The position numbers and the translations under genes are program-made. From positions 682,001-746,000 of the forward strand of contig NZ_VUJW01000003.1 of the NCBI RefSeq assembly GCF_008373765.1: a stretch of 64,000 nucleotides of DNA, read 5' to 3'. Under the pieces are notes generated by a model, which saw only the letters and a list, made by a program, of their open reading frames with translations, ran no database searches and was not told the origin of the DNA. Shown piece by piece: positions 51,867 to 59,723 of the stretch. This stretch comes from Nocardioides antri. GTDB lineage: Bacteria; Actinomycetota; Actinomycetes; Propionibacteriales; Nocardioidaceae. How positions within the stretch are numbered: the first letter of the stretch is position 1; every line of letters starts with the position of its first letter.

Positions 51867-53357
51867 ATGGTGACGGTGGCCGACCTGCTGGCCGAGGGGG
51901 AGCTCGCGCTCGCCCCGCTCCAGCTGCCCGCGCCCGCCGCCGAGGTCCGCTGGGTCGCGACCAGCGAGCTCGTCGACCCGACGCCGTACCTCGAGGGCGG
52001 CGAGGTCCTGCTGACCACCGGGCTCGAGACCAAGGGCTGGCGCGCGGAGTGGCCCAGGTACGTCGATCGGCTGGCCGGCGCCGGGGTCGCGGCGCTCGGG
52101 TTCGCGGTCGGCCTCACCCACGAGCGGCCTCCGCGCCTGCTGGTCCGCGCCTGTGAGGACGCGGGGCTCAACCTGTTCGAGGTGCCGCGGCCGACCACCT
52201 TCGTCGCGATCTCCCGGGCCATCGCCGGGCTGCTCGACGCCGAGCGCGAGAACGTCGCCCGGAGGTCGATGGACGCGCAGCGGGTCCTCACCCAGGCGGC
52301 GCTCGAGGTCGAGGACGAGGTATCGGTGGTCCGGCGGCTGGCCGCGCTCGTCGAGGGCGCCGCCGTGACCGTGACCCGGGATGGCGTGCCCGTCGCGGGG
52401 CCGTTCGGCCCCCGGACCGCCGACCTGGAGCTCGACGAGGTGCGCACCGAGGTCGAGCGGATCCGGCGCCAGGGCCTGCGGGCCGCGGCCAGCGCGTCCG
52501 GCGCCGCGGGCACGATCGCGGTCCGGCCGCTCGGCGTACGCTCCCGGCCGGAGGCCTGGCTCGCCGTCTTCGTCCCCGGCCGCACCGGCGACGTCGACCG
52601 GGTCGCGATCACCACCGCGGTGTCGCTGCTGGGACTCGGGCTCGAGCGTCGCCGCGAGCGCCGGGCGACCGACCGCGAGCTGCGGGCGCGTGCGGTCGAG
52701 CTGCTCCTCGCCGACGACATGCGGACGGCGCGGATCGTGCTCGGCGCGGCCGGCGCCGCAGCCGGCACCGGCCCCCGGCTGCCCCGCGAGGTCCGGATGC
52801 TGCGGGGGCGCGGACCGGCCGAGGTGCTCGAGGACGCGCTCACGATGCTCGAGGAGGAGCGGCACCTGGTCGCCGTGCTCGAGGGTGAGCTCGTAGCGGT
52901 CAGCAGCGCCCGGGGCGCTGCTGACATCGCCCAGCGGCTCGCGGAGCGTGGTCTGCAGGTCGGGGTCGGCCGCGCCGTACCCGTCGAGCAGACCGCGACC
53001 AGCCACGAGACCGCGGGGCACGCGCTCGCCGCCACCGGACGGGCGCCGGCGGTCCGCACGTGGGACGACCTCGCCGACACCGGCGTCGTCGGCCTTCTCG
53101 GCGCCGACCGGGCGGCGGCCTTCGCACGCTCGTTCCTCGCTCCGCTCGCCGACGACCCGGTGCTGCTCGAGACCCTGGCCGCCTTCCTTCGCCAGCACGG
53201 CTCCCGAGGAGAGACCGCGGCCGAGCTCGGCGTCCACCGCAACACCGTCCGCAACCGGCTCGAGCACATCGAGTCCCTGCTCGGCGCCTCCCTCGACGAC
53301 CCCCGCGTCCGCGTCGACGCCTGGGTCGCGCTGCAGGTCAGCCCTACCGGGGGTTGA
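51867..53357 (+). CDS. PucR-family regulator of the gab operon
   Basis: A 496-residue PucR-type regulator: N-terminal PucR sensor domain (residues about 1-125, TVADLLAEGELAL, GEVLLTTGLE, LFEVPRPTTFVAISRA), a central GGDEF-like region, and a C-terminal helix-turn-helix (ETAAELGVHRNTVRNRLEHIESLLG, about 450-475). Such proteins often activate GABA, purine or amine genes (GabR/AmnR-like). It is divergent from gabT, so GABA-responsive control is the simplest reading. It resembles the second PucR protein at 59724-61247 in domain order. Confidence 0.9.
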   Translation: MVTVADLLAEGELALAPLQLPAPAAEVRWVATSELVDPTPYLEGGEVLLTTGLETKGWRAEWPRYVDRLAGAGVAALGFAVGLTHERPPRLLVRACEDAGLNLFEVPRPTTFVAISRAIAGLLDAERENVARRSMDAQRVLTQAALEVEDEVSVVRRLAALVEGAAVTVTRDGVPVAGPFGPRTADLELDEVRTEVERIRRQGLRAAASASGAAGTIAVRPLGVRSRPEAWLAVFVPGRTGDVDRVAITTAVSLLGLGLERRRERRATDRELRARAVELLLADDMRTARIVLGAAGAAAGTGPRLPREVRMLRGRGPAEVLEDALTMLEEERHLVAVLEGELVAVSSARGAADIAQRLAERGLQVGVGRAVPVEQTATSHETAGHALAATGRAPAVRTWDDLADTGVVGLLGADRAAAFARSFLAPLADDPVLLETLAAFLRQHGSRGETAAELGVHRNTVRNRLEHIESLLGASLDDPRVRVDAWVALQVSPTGG

Positions 53358-53360
53358 GCC

Positions 53361-53699
53361 TCACAGGCGCGGGCCGATCGCTCCTTCCTGCGGGGCATCA
53401 GCCGCGTCCTTCAGCTCCACGAAGATCGCGTGGGAAGGGGTGTCTCCGATGTTCTCGCCGTGGTGCTGCTGCGCCGGCAGCCAGCCGACGGTTCCTGCCT
53501 CCAGTTCCACCTCTCGCTGCACGTCTCCTTGCACGATCCGACGGCGGAACGAGGACAGCGTGTACATGACGCTGTCGGGGTGCGTGTGCGGCGTGGTGAC
53601 CGTGCCGGGCTGGTCGGTGTACTCGAGAACTCTGACGCGCTCGTTCTCGAAGACGACCTTGTAGTGGTCGGGGTTTGTCTCCGCTGGGTCGAGGCTCAT
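53361..53699 (-). CDS. small cupin domain protein
   Basis: A 112-residue single-domain cupin. PHTHPDSVMYTL supplies the first metal-binding histidines and GWLPAQQHHGENIG the second group. The function is not known; such proteins bind small ligands or act as simple metal enzymes. It is convergent with the PucR gene (three bases apart) and reads away from the gab cluster. Start is ATG 53699, the first position in frame after which family-like sequence begins. Confidence 0.8.
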   Translation of the reverse strand: MSLDPAETNPDHYKVVFENERVRVLEYTDQPGTVTTPHTHPDSVMYTLSSFRRRIVQGDVQREVELEAGTVGWLPAQQHHGENIGDTPSHAIFVELKDAADAPQEGAIGPRL

Positions 53700-53799
53700 G
53701 AGTCGAGCATCGCATCGCGTGCGCCGCTCGTGGGCGGTTCCGCCAGGTCGGGTGCACGGTCTCAGGCAAGTCAAGAGAACGGCCGCGACAGTATGAAGC

Positions 53800-53858
53800 G
53801 AGGCGCCGGGGGCATCGTGGATCGTGCTAACGAAACCCAACCTGCCCCGCGGCGCCTC
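53800..53858. promoter_or_regulatory. long inverted repeat in the leader of the small membrane protein gene
   Basis: GAGGCGCCGGGGGCA (53800-53814) is nearly complementary to TGCCCCGCGGCGCCTC (53843-53858), one base inserted, around 28 bases. It lies 41 bp upstream of the ATG at 53900, after a GTATGA sequence that might be a -10 box. It may form an RNA hairpin in the leader or bind a protein. Confidence 0.45.
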
Positions 53859-53899
53859 TGCGCCACAGGGTAGGGCACCTTCCAAGGAAGGAGCCAGAG

Positions 53900-54229
53900 A
53901 TGGCCTCCACCCACAACACGGGCAACGTCCACAACACCGGCAACGCCCAGAGCTACGTCACCGAGCGGCGTATCAGCACCGAGACCAAGGCGTCGTTCAA
54001 GACCTCGGAGCTCGCCGTCTACATCCTCGCCGTTCTCGGCGTGCTCATCGCATCGCTGGTCGTCGACGAAGGCAGCAGCGACTTCGGTGCGCAAGAGGCC
54101 TGGTTCTACGTCAGCCTGCTGACGATCGGCTACATGATCAGCCGCGGGCTCGCCAAGTCCGGCAGCCGTGAGCACTACGACGACTCCACCGGCTCGAACA
54201 GCGGCCGCGGGAGCCACGACGCTCACTGA
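53900..54229 (+). CDS. small two-helix membrane protein, unknown function
   Basis: I do not recognise a function. The 109-residue product starts with an Asn/Thr/His-rich segment containing the repeat HNTGNVHNTGNAQ, then has two membrane helices (about 38-55 and 66-83) and a Ser/Gly-rich hydrophilic tail. AAGGAGCC lies about eight bases before the ATG. It forms a single unit with a structured leader and a strong terminator. Confidence 0.75.
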   Translation: MASTHNTGNVHNTGNAQSYVTERRISTETKASFKTSELAVYILAVLGVLIASLVVDEGSSDFGAQEAWFYVSLLTIGYMISRGLAKSGSREHYDDSTGSNSGRGSHDAH

Positions 54230-54241
54230 CCGCCCGCACTC

Positions 54242-54280
54242 GCAACCGCCCCACCCGGCTCGTCCGGGTGGGGCGGTTGC
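54242..54280 (+). terminator. terminator hairpin after the membrane protein gene
   Basis: Perfect 17-bp stem (54242-54258 with 54264-54280) and a 5-base CTCGT loop, 12 bases after the stop. No T-run follows, as in many high-GC terminators. Confidence 0.8.
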
Positions 54281-54291
54281 TCGCTGCGCAC

Positions 54292-54297
54292 TAGGTT
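54292..54297 (+). promoter_or_regulatory. -10 box TAGGTT for a leaderless GNAT gene
   Basis: TAGGTT is followed by seven bases and the ATG at 54305. Confidence 0.45.
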
Positions 54298-54304
54298 GAT
54301 GGGC

Positions 54305-54820
54305 ATGAGCCTCGATCCGCGGTCACCGAGTGACTCATCGGCTCAGTCACTCCCCTCTCTGCAGGTCGTTCCGCTGACGCGAGAGCACGCCCTCGACATC
54401 TGCACGTGGCGCTATGCACCGCCCTACGAGTGCTACGACATGACCGACGCAGACCCGGATCGGCTGCTTCAGCCCGAAGCCGGGTTCCACGCCCTGCTCG
54501 CAGGCGACCGACTGATCGGCTTTCGCTCGTTCGGTCCGGACGGGCAGGTGCCCGGTTGGGACTATGACGACCAGGCGCTCGACACCGGCGGCGGGTTGCG
54601 CCCCCAGCTCGTCGGACAGGGGCTCGGGCGTGCCGCCATCTCGGCCGGCTTGGCCTTCGGTCGAGCCAAGCTCGCGCCTCGGGCATTCCGCGTCACCGTC
54701 GCAACCTTCAACGTGCGCGCTCTTCGCGCCGTCGAGGGCCTCGGCTTCCAGCGCGTCGGCCAGTTCAGCGCCACCACCGACGGGCGGAGCTTCGAAGTCC
54801 TCGCCCGCCCGGAAGGGTGA
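54305..54820 (+). CDS. GNAT family N-acetyltransferase
   Basis: A 171-residue acyltransferase of the GNAT fold that uses acetyl-CoA on an unknown amine. The acetyl-CoA loop is seen as RPQLVGQGLGRAAISAGLAFG, and FRVTVATFNVRALRAVEGLGF is the family C-terminal strand-helix. The ATG at 54305 is preferred over one at 54299 because of the -10 box spacing. It is the last ordinary gene before the repeat-rich stretch. Confidence 0.85.
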   Translation: MSLDPRSPSDSSAQSLPSLQVVPLTREHALDICTWRYAPPYECYDMTDADPDRLLQPEAGFHALLAGDRLIGFRSFGPDGQVPGWDYDDQALDTGGGLRPQLVGQGLGRAAISAGLAFGRAKLAPRAFRVTVATFNVRALRAVEGLGFQRVGQFSATTDGRSFEVLARPEG

Positions 54821-54905
54821 GCGGCTGGCAGCCGCTATCGACTCGCCCGGACCGACCCGGTCGAGCGGGAACGCCGCTCAGGGCACCTTCGTCGGCAGCA
54901 CCGAG

Positions 54906-54952
54906 CGCCCGCTCCTCGGCATAGCGCAAACGCAGGGAGGCATGAGCGGGCG
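54906..54952. repeat. inverted repeat with a dispersed 13-bp core
   Basis: CGCCCGCTC (54906-54914) and GAGCGGGCG (54944-54952) are perfect arms. Inside the left side is CCGCTCCTCGGCA (54909-54921), one mismatch from the core found at 55110-55122 and 56755-56767. Confidence 0.6.
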
Positions 54953-54987
54953 TTGGAGTGCCGAGAGAGTGTCGCCGGCTCCTAACA

Positions 54988-55101
54988 CCCGGGTACTGGC
55001 CACAACACCCGGACAGTGGCCCGATCGTGCAACTACCTCGGCGTTGTTGTCAGTGCCCGGGTGGTCGACCACCCGGACAGTGGCCACAACACCCGGACAG
55101 T
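54988..55101. repeat. dispersed direct repeats of ACCCGGACAGT
   Basis: ACCCGGACAGT occurs exactly at 55008-55018, 55071-55081 and 55091-55101. A degenerate copy is at 54988-54998 and an inverted degenerate copy near 55053-55063. Two copies are preceded by CACAAC and two are followed by GGC. Confidence 0.75.
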
Positions 55102-55106
55102 CCTCC

Positions 55107-55123
55107 GTGCCGCTTCTCGGCAC
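55107..55123. repeat. short hairpin with the 13-bp core CCGCTTCTCGGCA
   Basis: GTGCCG and CGGCAC arms around CTTCT. The core at 55110-55122 recurs exactly on the other side of the cyclase gene at 56755-56767. Confidence 0.65.
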
Positions 55124-55145
55124 GAGCGCGCGCTCGACGCGGCAG

Positions 55146-55215
55146 GTAGCGTGCAGCTGCCGCGAGCACGCAGTGTGCCAGTAGCGTGCAGTTGCCGCGA
55201 GCACGCAGGGCGGCA
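55146..55215. repeat. 35-bp tandem repeat, two copies
   Basis: Units 55146-55180 and 55181-55215 differ at about four positions. Each contains GCGTGC and GCACGC as a potential hairpin around the middle of the unit (CGTGCAGCTGCCGCGAGCACG in the first is split by an 11-base loop). Confidence 0.75.
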
Positions 55216-55259
55216 ATACAGGGCGGTGTTTGAGACGAGGATCGTGCTGGCGAGCGGCG

Positions 55260-56621
55260 TTACAGGGTCGCGCTTCGCGCTTCTGGCCTCAGGTCCGCCA
55301 GCGTGTAGACCTTGGTCAGCACGGGATATCCCTTTAGGTCGAGATCTGCGTGGTGCTCACTTGGGAACTGGCTGGTAGTCGCTGCGTGGGTCGAGTGGTC
55401 GAGCAGGACTTGGCCCGGTCCGGCATGCGCGCAGAGTCGCGCGGCGAGATTCACCACTCCGCCCAGGGGGGTGTAGTCGTACCGTCCGTCGAAGCCGATG
55501 ACGCCGAGGGTTGCGTAGCCGAATGTAAGACCAACGCCGTAATTCAGGTCGTAGCCGCGGCGCTGCCAGTTCTCGACAGCAGCGCCCATCCCTTGCCGGA
55601 GCTCGACTGTCATCTCCACCGCAGCCTGCGCGGGGTCCTCGTGCGGTACCGGGTCGCCGAAGTAGGCCATGATGCCGTCCCCGGCGTACCCGCCCACGGT
55701 CGCGTCGTAGGTTTGAAGAAGCCCACCCACGGCGCCGTAGTACTCGTCCAGCACGTCGACCACTTCCTCCGGCTCGGTGCTGTTCGTGAACGCGGTGAAT
55801 CCCCGCAAATCGCAGAAGAACACCGCGATGCGACGCCGGTGCGGACGCATGATCGCCTCGGCGTCGCCCGAAAGCACAGCGTCTGCCACCTGGGGCGACA
55901 GGAACCTGCGGAGACCACCCAGCCGTTCGATCTCCCGCACCTGAGCATCGACCCGCTCCTCCAGAGTGTGATTCATGCCTGCCAACTCGACGGCCAACGC
56001 ATGCTCGGACTCGGCCAGCCGATCCGCGCGCTCAGCGATCACTCCCATCAGGACCGACGTTGCGCCGACGCTCGCGAGCAAGAACACCCATCGACCCAGA
56101 GGCGCTTCCCACCCGTCCTGGACCGCGAGGACCAGCGCGAACCCGACTAGGGCAAGCACGGCGATAAGCACGGCCCAGCGCCGTCGCAGCATGTACATCG
56201 CGAACAACGGTGCCTCGATGTAGGCCGCGGCCACCAACGACCCGAAGTCGGGACCCGCTGAGGCGATTCCTGCTGTAACGATCAGCGTCGACAGCAGGTT
56301 GGCAACCACACCCAGAACTGGCGCAGATCGACGAAGGGTGAGCGGACTCACGAGCAGCGGCAGGGCGAAGAGCCCGAGAGCGCACAGACCGGTAAACACA
56401 GCAACAACCGTGCTGGCGGCCGGGTGTCTAAAGATCTCCGGAGACGTCAGAAGCACGAAGCCAACCGCCGCGGCGCCTCCCCCGTACAAGATGCCACCGG
56501 CCAGGATAAGTCGTAGCCAGGCACGTGTGCTGAACGGGCGCACCATGCCCGCTAGGGGGCCGTCCCAAGGCGCCGCGTCCGCTGCCTCAACCAATGGCCC
56601 CGACCAGTTCCAGGAGGGCAT
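55260..56621 (-). CDS. membrane-bound class III adenylate/guanylate cyclase
   Basis: Makes a cyclic nucleotide from ATP or GTP. Residues about 35-195 form six membrane helices, about 200-235 a coiled-coil linker, and 262-450 the cyclase domain. The metal-binding Asp271 (FCDLRGF) and Asp315 (GDGIMAYFG) and the transition-state Asn391 and Arg395 (NLAAR) are present. The base-selecting lysine expected just before the second Asp is Gly311 here, while the partner Asp382 (DYT) is kept, so nucleotide preference is uncertain. Length 453 aa. Codon use is a little less GC-rich than its neighbours. It is flanked by repeats, which suggests acquisition. Confidence 0.88.
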   Translation of the reverse strand: MPSWNWSGPLVEAADAAPWDGPLAGMVRPFSTRAWLRLILAGGILYGGGAAAVGFVLLTSPEIFRHPAASTVVAVFTGLCALGLFALPLLVSPLTLRRSAPVLGVVANLLSTLIVTAGIASAGPDFGSLVAAAYIEAPLFAMYMLRRRWAVLIAVLALVGFALVLAVQDGWEAPLGRWVFLLASVGATSVLMGVIAERADRLAESEHALAVELAGMNHTLEERVDAQVREIERLGGLRRFLSPQVADAVLSGDAEAIMRPHRRRIAVFFCDLRGFTAFTNSTEPEEVVDVLDEYYGAVGGLLQTYDATVGGYAGDGIMAYFGDPVPHEDPAQAAVEMTVELRQGMGAAVENWQRRGYDLNYGVGLTFGYATLGVIGFDGRYDYTPLGGVVNLAARLCAHAGPGQVLLDHSTHAATTSQFPSEHHADLDLKGYPVLTKVYTLADLRPEARSATL

Positions 56622-56752
56622 CGGTATCTCCGTTCATCGACTCCGACACCGGGTCAAGCCCGGGCTCCCTCCCGGTCTTCTCAGGCTAGCGGCAAAGCGA
56701 CACTCGGGTCTGACGGGTTATCGGATGCGAAACCGAGCATGGGGGTCTCAGT

Positions 56753-56776
56753 GCCCGCTTCTCGGCAGAAGCGGGC
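56753..56776. repeat. hairpin with the dispersed 13-bp core, upstream of the cyclase
   Basis: Perfect arms GCCCGCTTCT and AGAAGCGGGC around CGGC. The core CCGCTTCTCGGCA (56755-56767) is shared with 55110-55122 and, with one mismatch, 54909-54921. Confidence 0.65.
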
Positions 56777-56803
56777 GTATCCAGCAGACCGCATCCGCCC
56801 CGC

Positions 56804-57168
56804 TCACTGCCAGGGGAGCGGGAGACTCGCGGATCGCACCGCTTGTCCGGAGGGGCCGGTCCACAGATAGGTGCCGGGGGTGAGGACGCGACAGGTCATC
56901 CGGCCGGCGCTCTTGAGCCGGTGGTGAGCACGGCAGAGTGGCGCGAGATTGCACGGACACGTCGCCCCGCCGGCTCCGTGGACGTCGACGTGGTCGAGGT
57001 CGCAGCGCCAGGGACGGTGCGGGCGAACTCCCCGGTCTCGGGGTCGGCGATGTCGAGGTCCAACGACAGGTCGTGGCGGGCGAGCTCACCGGACGCGATC
57101 GACCTCCGGACGTCACGGGTCTCCTCGCATCCGAGCTGGCCGAGGACCTTCGCCCGGCGGAGGCCTAT
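56804..57168 (-). pseudogene. DUF222/HNH endonuclease (13E12-type) C-terminal fragment, frameshifted
   Basis: Read on the minus strand, one frame from about 57168 gives RRAKVLGQLGCEE and later LDIADPETGEFAR, the end of a DUF222 region; after a one-base shift near 57005-57015 a second frame gives CDLDHVDVHGAGG, NLAPLCRAHHRLK and ends at TGA 56804, a complete HNH nuclease motif. The N-terminal two thirds are missing (an in-frame stop at 57169-57171). Such genes are multicopy and mobile-element-associated in actinobacteria. A non-functional remnant. Confidence 0.75.
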
Positions 57169-57265
57169 TCAACCGTCGTGAACCGACATCGCCATGCACC
57201 CGAAACCCCGCTTGTGGACAGGCGATCCGCCGACCGTGGGCTGTGGACGACAAGGAGCAGTCGCC

Positions 57266-57310
57266 GTGGTTTCGAGGCTCGGCGCTAGCGCGCCTCGCAC
57301 CTCAACCACC
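57266..57310. repeat. 45-bp imperfect palindrome before the acyl-CoA dehydrogenase stop
   Basis: GTGGTTTCGAGGCTC at the left pairs with most of the right side, which ends GCACCTCAACCAC, around a GGCGC-TA-GCGC centre. It ends four bases before the 3' end of the minus-strand acyl-CoA dehydrogenase gene, so it may act as its terminator. From memory, similar palindromes are scattered through Nocardioides-like genomes. It may mark the right edge of the inserted segment. Confidence 0.6.
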
Positions 57311-57313
57311 CGA

Positions 57314-58492
57314 CTACCGGAAGGCAGGGTGACCGGTGAGCGCCTGGCCCACCACGAGGGTGTGCATCTCCACCGTGCCCTCGTAGGTCAGCACCGACTC
57401 CAGGTTGTTGGCGTGCCGGATGACCGGGAACTCCAGCGAGATCCCGTTGGCGCCGAGGATCGTCCGGGCGGTGCGGCAGATCTCGATGGCCTCGCGGACG
57501 TTGTTGAGCTTGCCGAGGCTGACCTGCTCCGGCCGCAGGGTGCCGGCGTCCTTGCGGCGGCCGAGGTGCAGTGCGAGGAGCAGGCTCTTGGTGTACTCGA
57601 GGTCCATCTCGACCAGCTTCTGCTGGGTGAGCTGGAAGGCGGCGATGGGCTTGCCGAACTGGGTGCGCTCGCCGGCGTACGTCAGCGCGGCCTCGAGGGC
57701 GGACCGGGCGGCACCCATGGCGCCCCAGACGATCCCGTACCTCGCCTCGTTGAGGCAGCTCAAGGGTCCGCGGAGTCCGCGCACGTCGGGCAGCACCGCC
57801 GAGGCGGGCAGCCGGACGCGGTCCAGCACGAGCTCGCTGGTGACCGAGGCGCGGAGCGACATCTTGTGCTTGATGAGGGGCGCCGAGAAGCCCGCAACTG
57901 ACGTGGGTACGACGAAGCCGCGCACCCCGTCCTCGGTCTGCGCCCACACCACGGCGACGTCGGCGACCGACCCGTTGGTGATCCACATCTTCCGGCCGTC
58001 GAGGACCCAGTCGCCGGACGGCTCCTGCCGGGCGCGGGTGCGCATGCTGCCGGGGTCGGACCCGGCGTCGGGCTCGGTCAGGCCGAAGCAGCCGATCGCC
58101 TCGCCAGCCGCCATCCGCGGCAGCCACTCCTGCTTCTGCTCCTCGCTCCCCCACTTCCAGATCGCGTACATCGCCAGCGACCCCTGCACCGACACCAGCG
58201 AGCGGATGCCGGAGTCGGAGGCCTCGAGCTCGAGGCACGCGAGGCCGTAGTCGACGGCCGACATGCCTGCGCAGCCGTAGCCCTCGAGGTGCATGCCGAG
58301 CAGGCCGAGGGTGCCGAGCTCCTTGGCGAGACCGCGTACGTCGTCGATCTCGCCGCGCTCGAACCAGTCGGCGACGTACGGGTCGACCCGGTCGGCGCAC
58401 AGCTGGCGGACCGAGGCCCGCACCGCGATCTCGTCCGCGGTGAGCAGGTCGTCGATGCCGGCGAGATCGACGGACGGCGGGGGGACGGTCAT
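57314..58492 (-). CDS. gcdH: acyl-CoA dehydrogenase, glutaryl-CoA dehydrogenase type
   Basis: FAD enzyme that would convert glutaryl-CoA to crotonyl-CoA with loss of CO2. FGLTEPDAGSDPGSM (flavin loop), KMWITNG, and the C-terminal YEGTVEMHTLVVGQALTG with catalytic Glu371 match GcdH closely. Length 392 aa. ATG 58492 overlaps the stop of a CaiB-type CoA-transferase, and this pairing is typical of glutarate catabolism. Substrate assignment rests on motif style plus neighbour. Confidence 0.88.
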   Translation of the reverse strand: MTVPPPSVDLAGIDDLLTADEIAVRASVRQLCADRVDPYVADWFERGEIDDVRGLAKELGTLGLLGMHLEGYGCAGMSAVDYGLACLELEASDSGIRSLVSVQGSLAMYAIWKWGSEEQKQEWLPRMAAGEAIGCFGLTEPDAGSDPGSMRTRARQEPSGDWVLDGRKMWITNGSVADVAVVWAQTEDGVRGFVVPTSVAGFSAPLIKHKMSLRASVTSELVLDRVRLPASAVLPDVRGLRGPLSCLNEARYGIVWGAMGAARSALEAALTYAGERTQFGKPIAAFQLTQQKLVEMDLEYTKSLLLALHLGRRKDAGTLRPEQVSLGKLNNVREAIEICRTARTILGANGISLEFPVIRHANNLESVLTYEGTVEMHTLVVGQALTGHPAFR

Positions 58493-59640
58493 GGGGATGC
58501 CTCCTCTTCGAGCCAGCGACGGATCTCGTCGCCGTGTTGACCCAGGCGCGGCGAGGCCGCGTAGTGCGTGACCGGGGAGCGCTCGTACCGCACCGGGTGC
58601 CGCACCTGCGGAGCAGCGCCGGGCACCGGCACGACCGGGTCCAGGCCCAAGGCCTCGGCGAGCGCGAAGCCGTCGGCGACGTCGCCGACCCGGCCGGCCG
58701 CGACACCGCCCGCAGTGAGCCGCACGGCCCACTCGGCCGCGGTCTCGACCGACAGCCGCGCCTCGAGCGCCGGGACCAGCTCGGTCCGGTGCGCCACCCG
58801 CGCGGGGTTGGTCGCGAAGCGCTCGTCGTCCACGAGGTCCGGCGCTCCGAGCACCGCGCAGAGCCGGCGGAACTGCGCGTCGTTGCCGCAGCAGACGGCG
58901 AGCAGGTCGTCCTTGCACCGCAGCGTCTCGTACGGCGCGATCGACGGGTGCTGGTTGCCCATCCGGACGGGCGCCTCGCCGGTGGTCAGGTACGACGACG
59001 CCTGGTTGGCCAGGGAGCCGAGCAGGCTCGACAGCAGGTTGACCTCGACCCGCTGGCCGCGCCCGGAGCGCTCGCGCTCGGCGAGCGCGGCGAGGATCCC
59101 GATGACCGCGTCCTTGCCGGTGAGCACGTCGACGAGGGCGACACCGACCTTGGTCGGCGCCCCGTCGGCGTCGCCGGTGATGCTCATCAGCCCGCCGACG
59201 GCCTGGACCAGGAAGTCGTAGCCCGGGAGGTCGGCGCCGCCCGCGCTCCCGAAGCCGGTCACCGAGCAGTAGACGAGTCGCGGGTTCACCTGCCGCAGGG
59301 TCGCGTGGTCCAGCCCGCGGCGGGCGAGGGTGCCGTCCCGGAAGTTCTCGACGAGGACGTCGGCCCGGGCGGCGAGCCGCTGCGCGACCGCGAGGTCGCC
59401 CGGGTCGTCCAGGTCGAGGGCGATCGACTCCTTGGACCGGTTCGCGCACTCGAAGTAGGAGCTCGAGGACCCCGAGGGTCCCGTCCACGGCGGTCCCCAG
59501 GACCGGGTGTCGTCACCGGAGCCGGGCCGCTCGACCTTGATCACCCTCGCGCCGAGGTCGGCGAGCATGCTCGTCGCGAGCGGACCGGCGAGGACGCGGC
59601 TGAAGTCGGCCACGAGCAGCCCGTCCAGTGGTCTGGTCAT
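58489..59640 (-). CDS. CaiB/BaiF CoA-transferase, probably glutarate CoA-transferase
   Basis: Family III CoA-transferase of 383 aa. The catalytic Asp is expected in the PGYDFLVQAVGG region, and VEVNLLSSLLGSLANQASSYL is typical. It lacks the racemase GHDINY signature of the protein at 14900, so transfer of CoA from succinyl-CoA to a dicarboxylate such as glutarate is more likely, in keeping with the GcdH-type gene that overlaps it by four bases. Start is ATG 59640. The PucR gene lies 83 bp upstream on the same strand. Confidence 0.83.
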   Translation of the reverse strand: MTRPLDGLLVADFSRVLAGPLATSMLADLGARVIKVERPGSGDDTRSWGPPWTGPSGSSSSYFECANRSKESIALDLDDPGDLAVAQRLAARADVLVENFRDGTLARRGLDHATLRQVNPRLVYCSVTGFGSAGGADLPGYDFLVQAVGGLMSITGDADGAPTKVGVALVDVLTGKDAVIGILAALAERERSGRGQRVEVNLLSSLLGSLANQASSYLTTGEAPVRMGNQHPSIAPYETLRCKDDLLAVCCGNDAQFRRLCAVLGAPDLVDDERFATNPARVAHRTELVPALEARLSVETAAEWAVRLTAGGVAAGRVGDVADGFALAEALGLDPVVPVPGAAPQVRHPVRYERSPVTHYAASPRLGQHGDEIRRWLEEEASP

Positions 59641-59723
59641 GGCGGCGAGGCTAGGTGAAGGTGCGCCGCGCCGATACCCAGAGCGTGCACAACGGACAGC
59701 GCCCGACTGGGCAGTCTGCACAG

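Larger units (their letters stand above)
54821..55259. other. non-coding, repeat-rich stretch between GNAT and cyclase genes
   Basis: No convincing gene in 439 bp: the open frames lack the third-position GC pattern of the neighbours and no start has a ribosome site. It is filled with short direct, tandem and inverted repeats that are listed separately. It forms the left side of what looks like an inserted segment ending near 57.3 kb. Confidence 0.7.

Noticed and set aside
55146-55215. Possible CRISPR array or integron attC site
   Set aside because: Only two units, directly adjacent without spacers, and no cas or integrase genes nearby. No CRISPR array was seen elsewhere in the window.
54878-55216. 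112-codon minus-strand open frame in the repeat stretch
   Set aside because: Composed largely of the translated direct repeats; no ribosome site and no GC-third-position bias.
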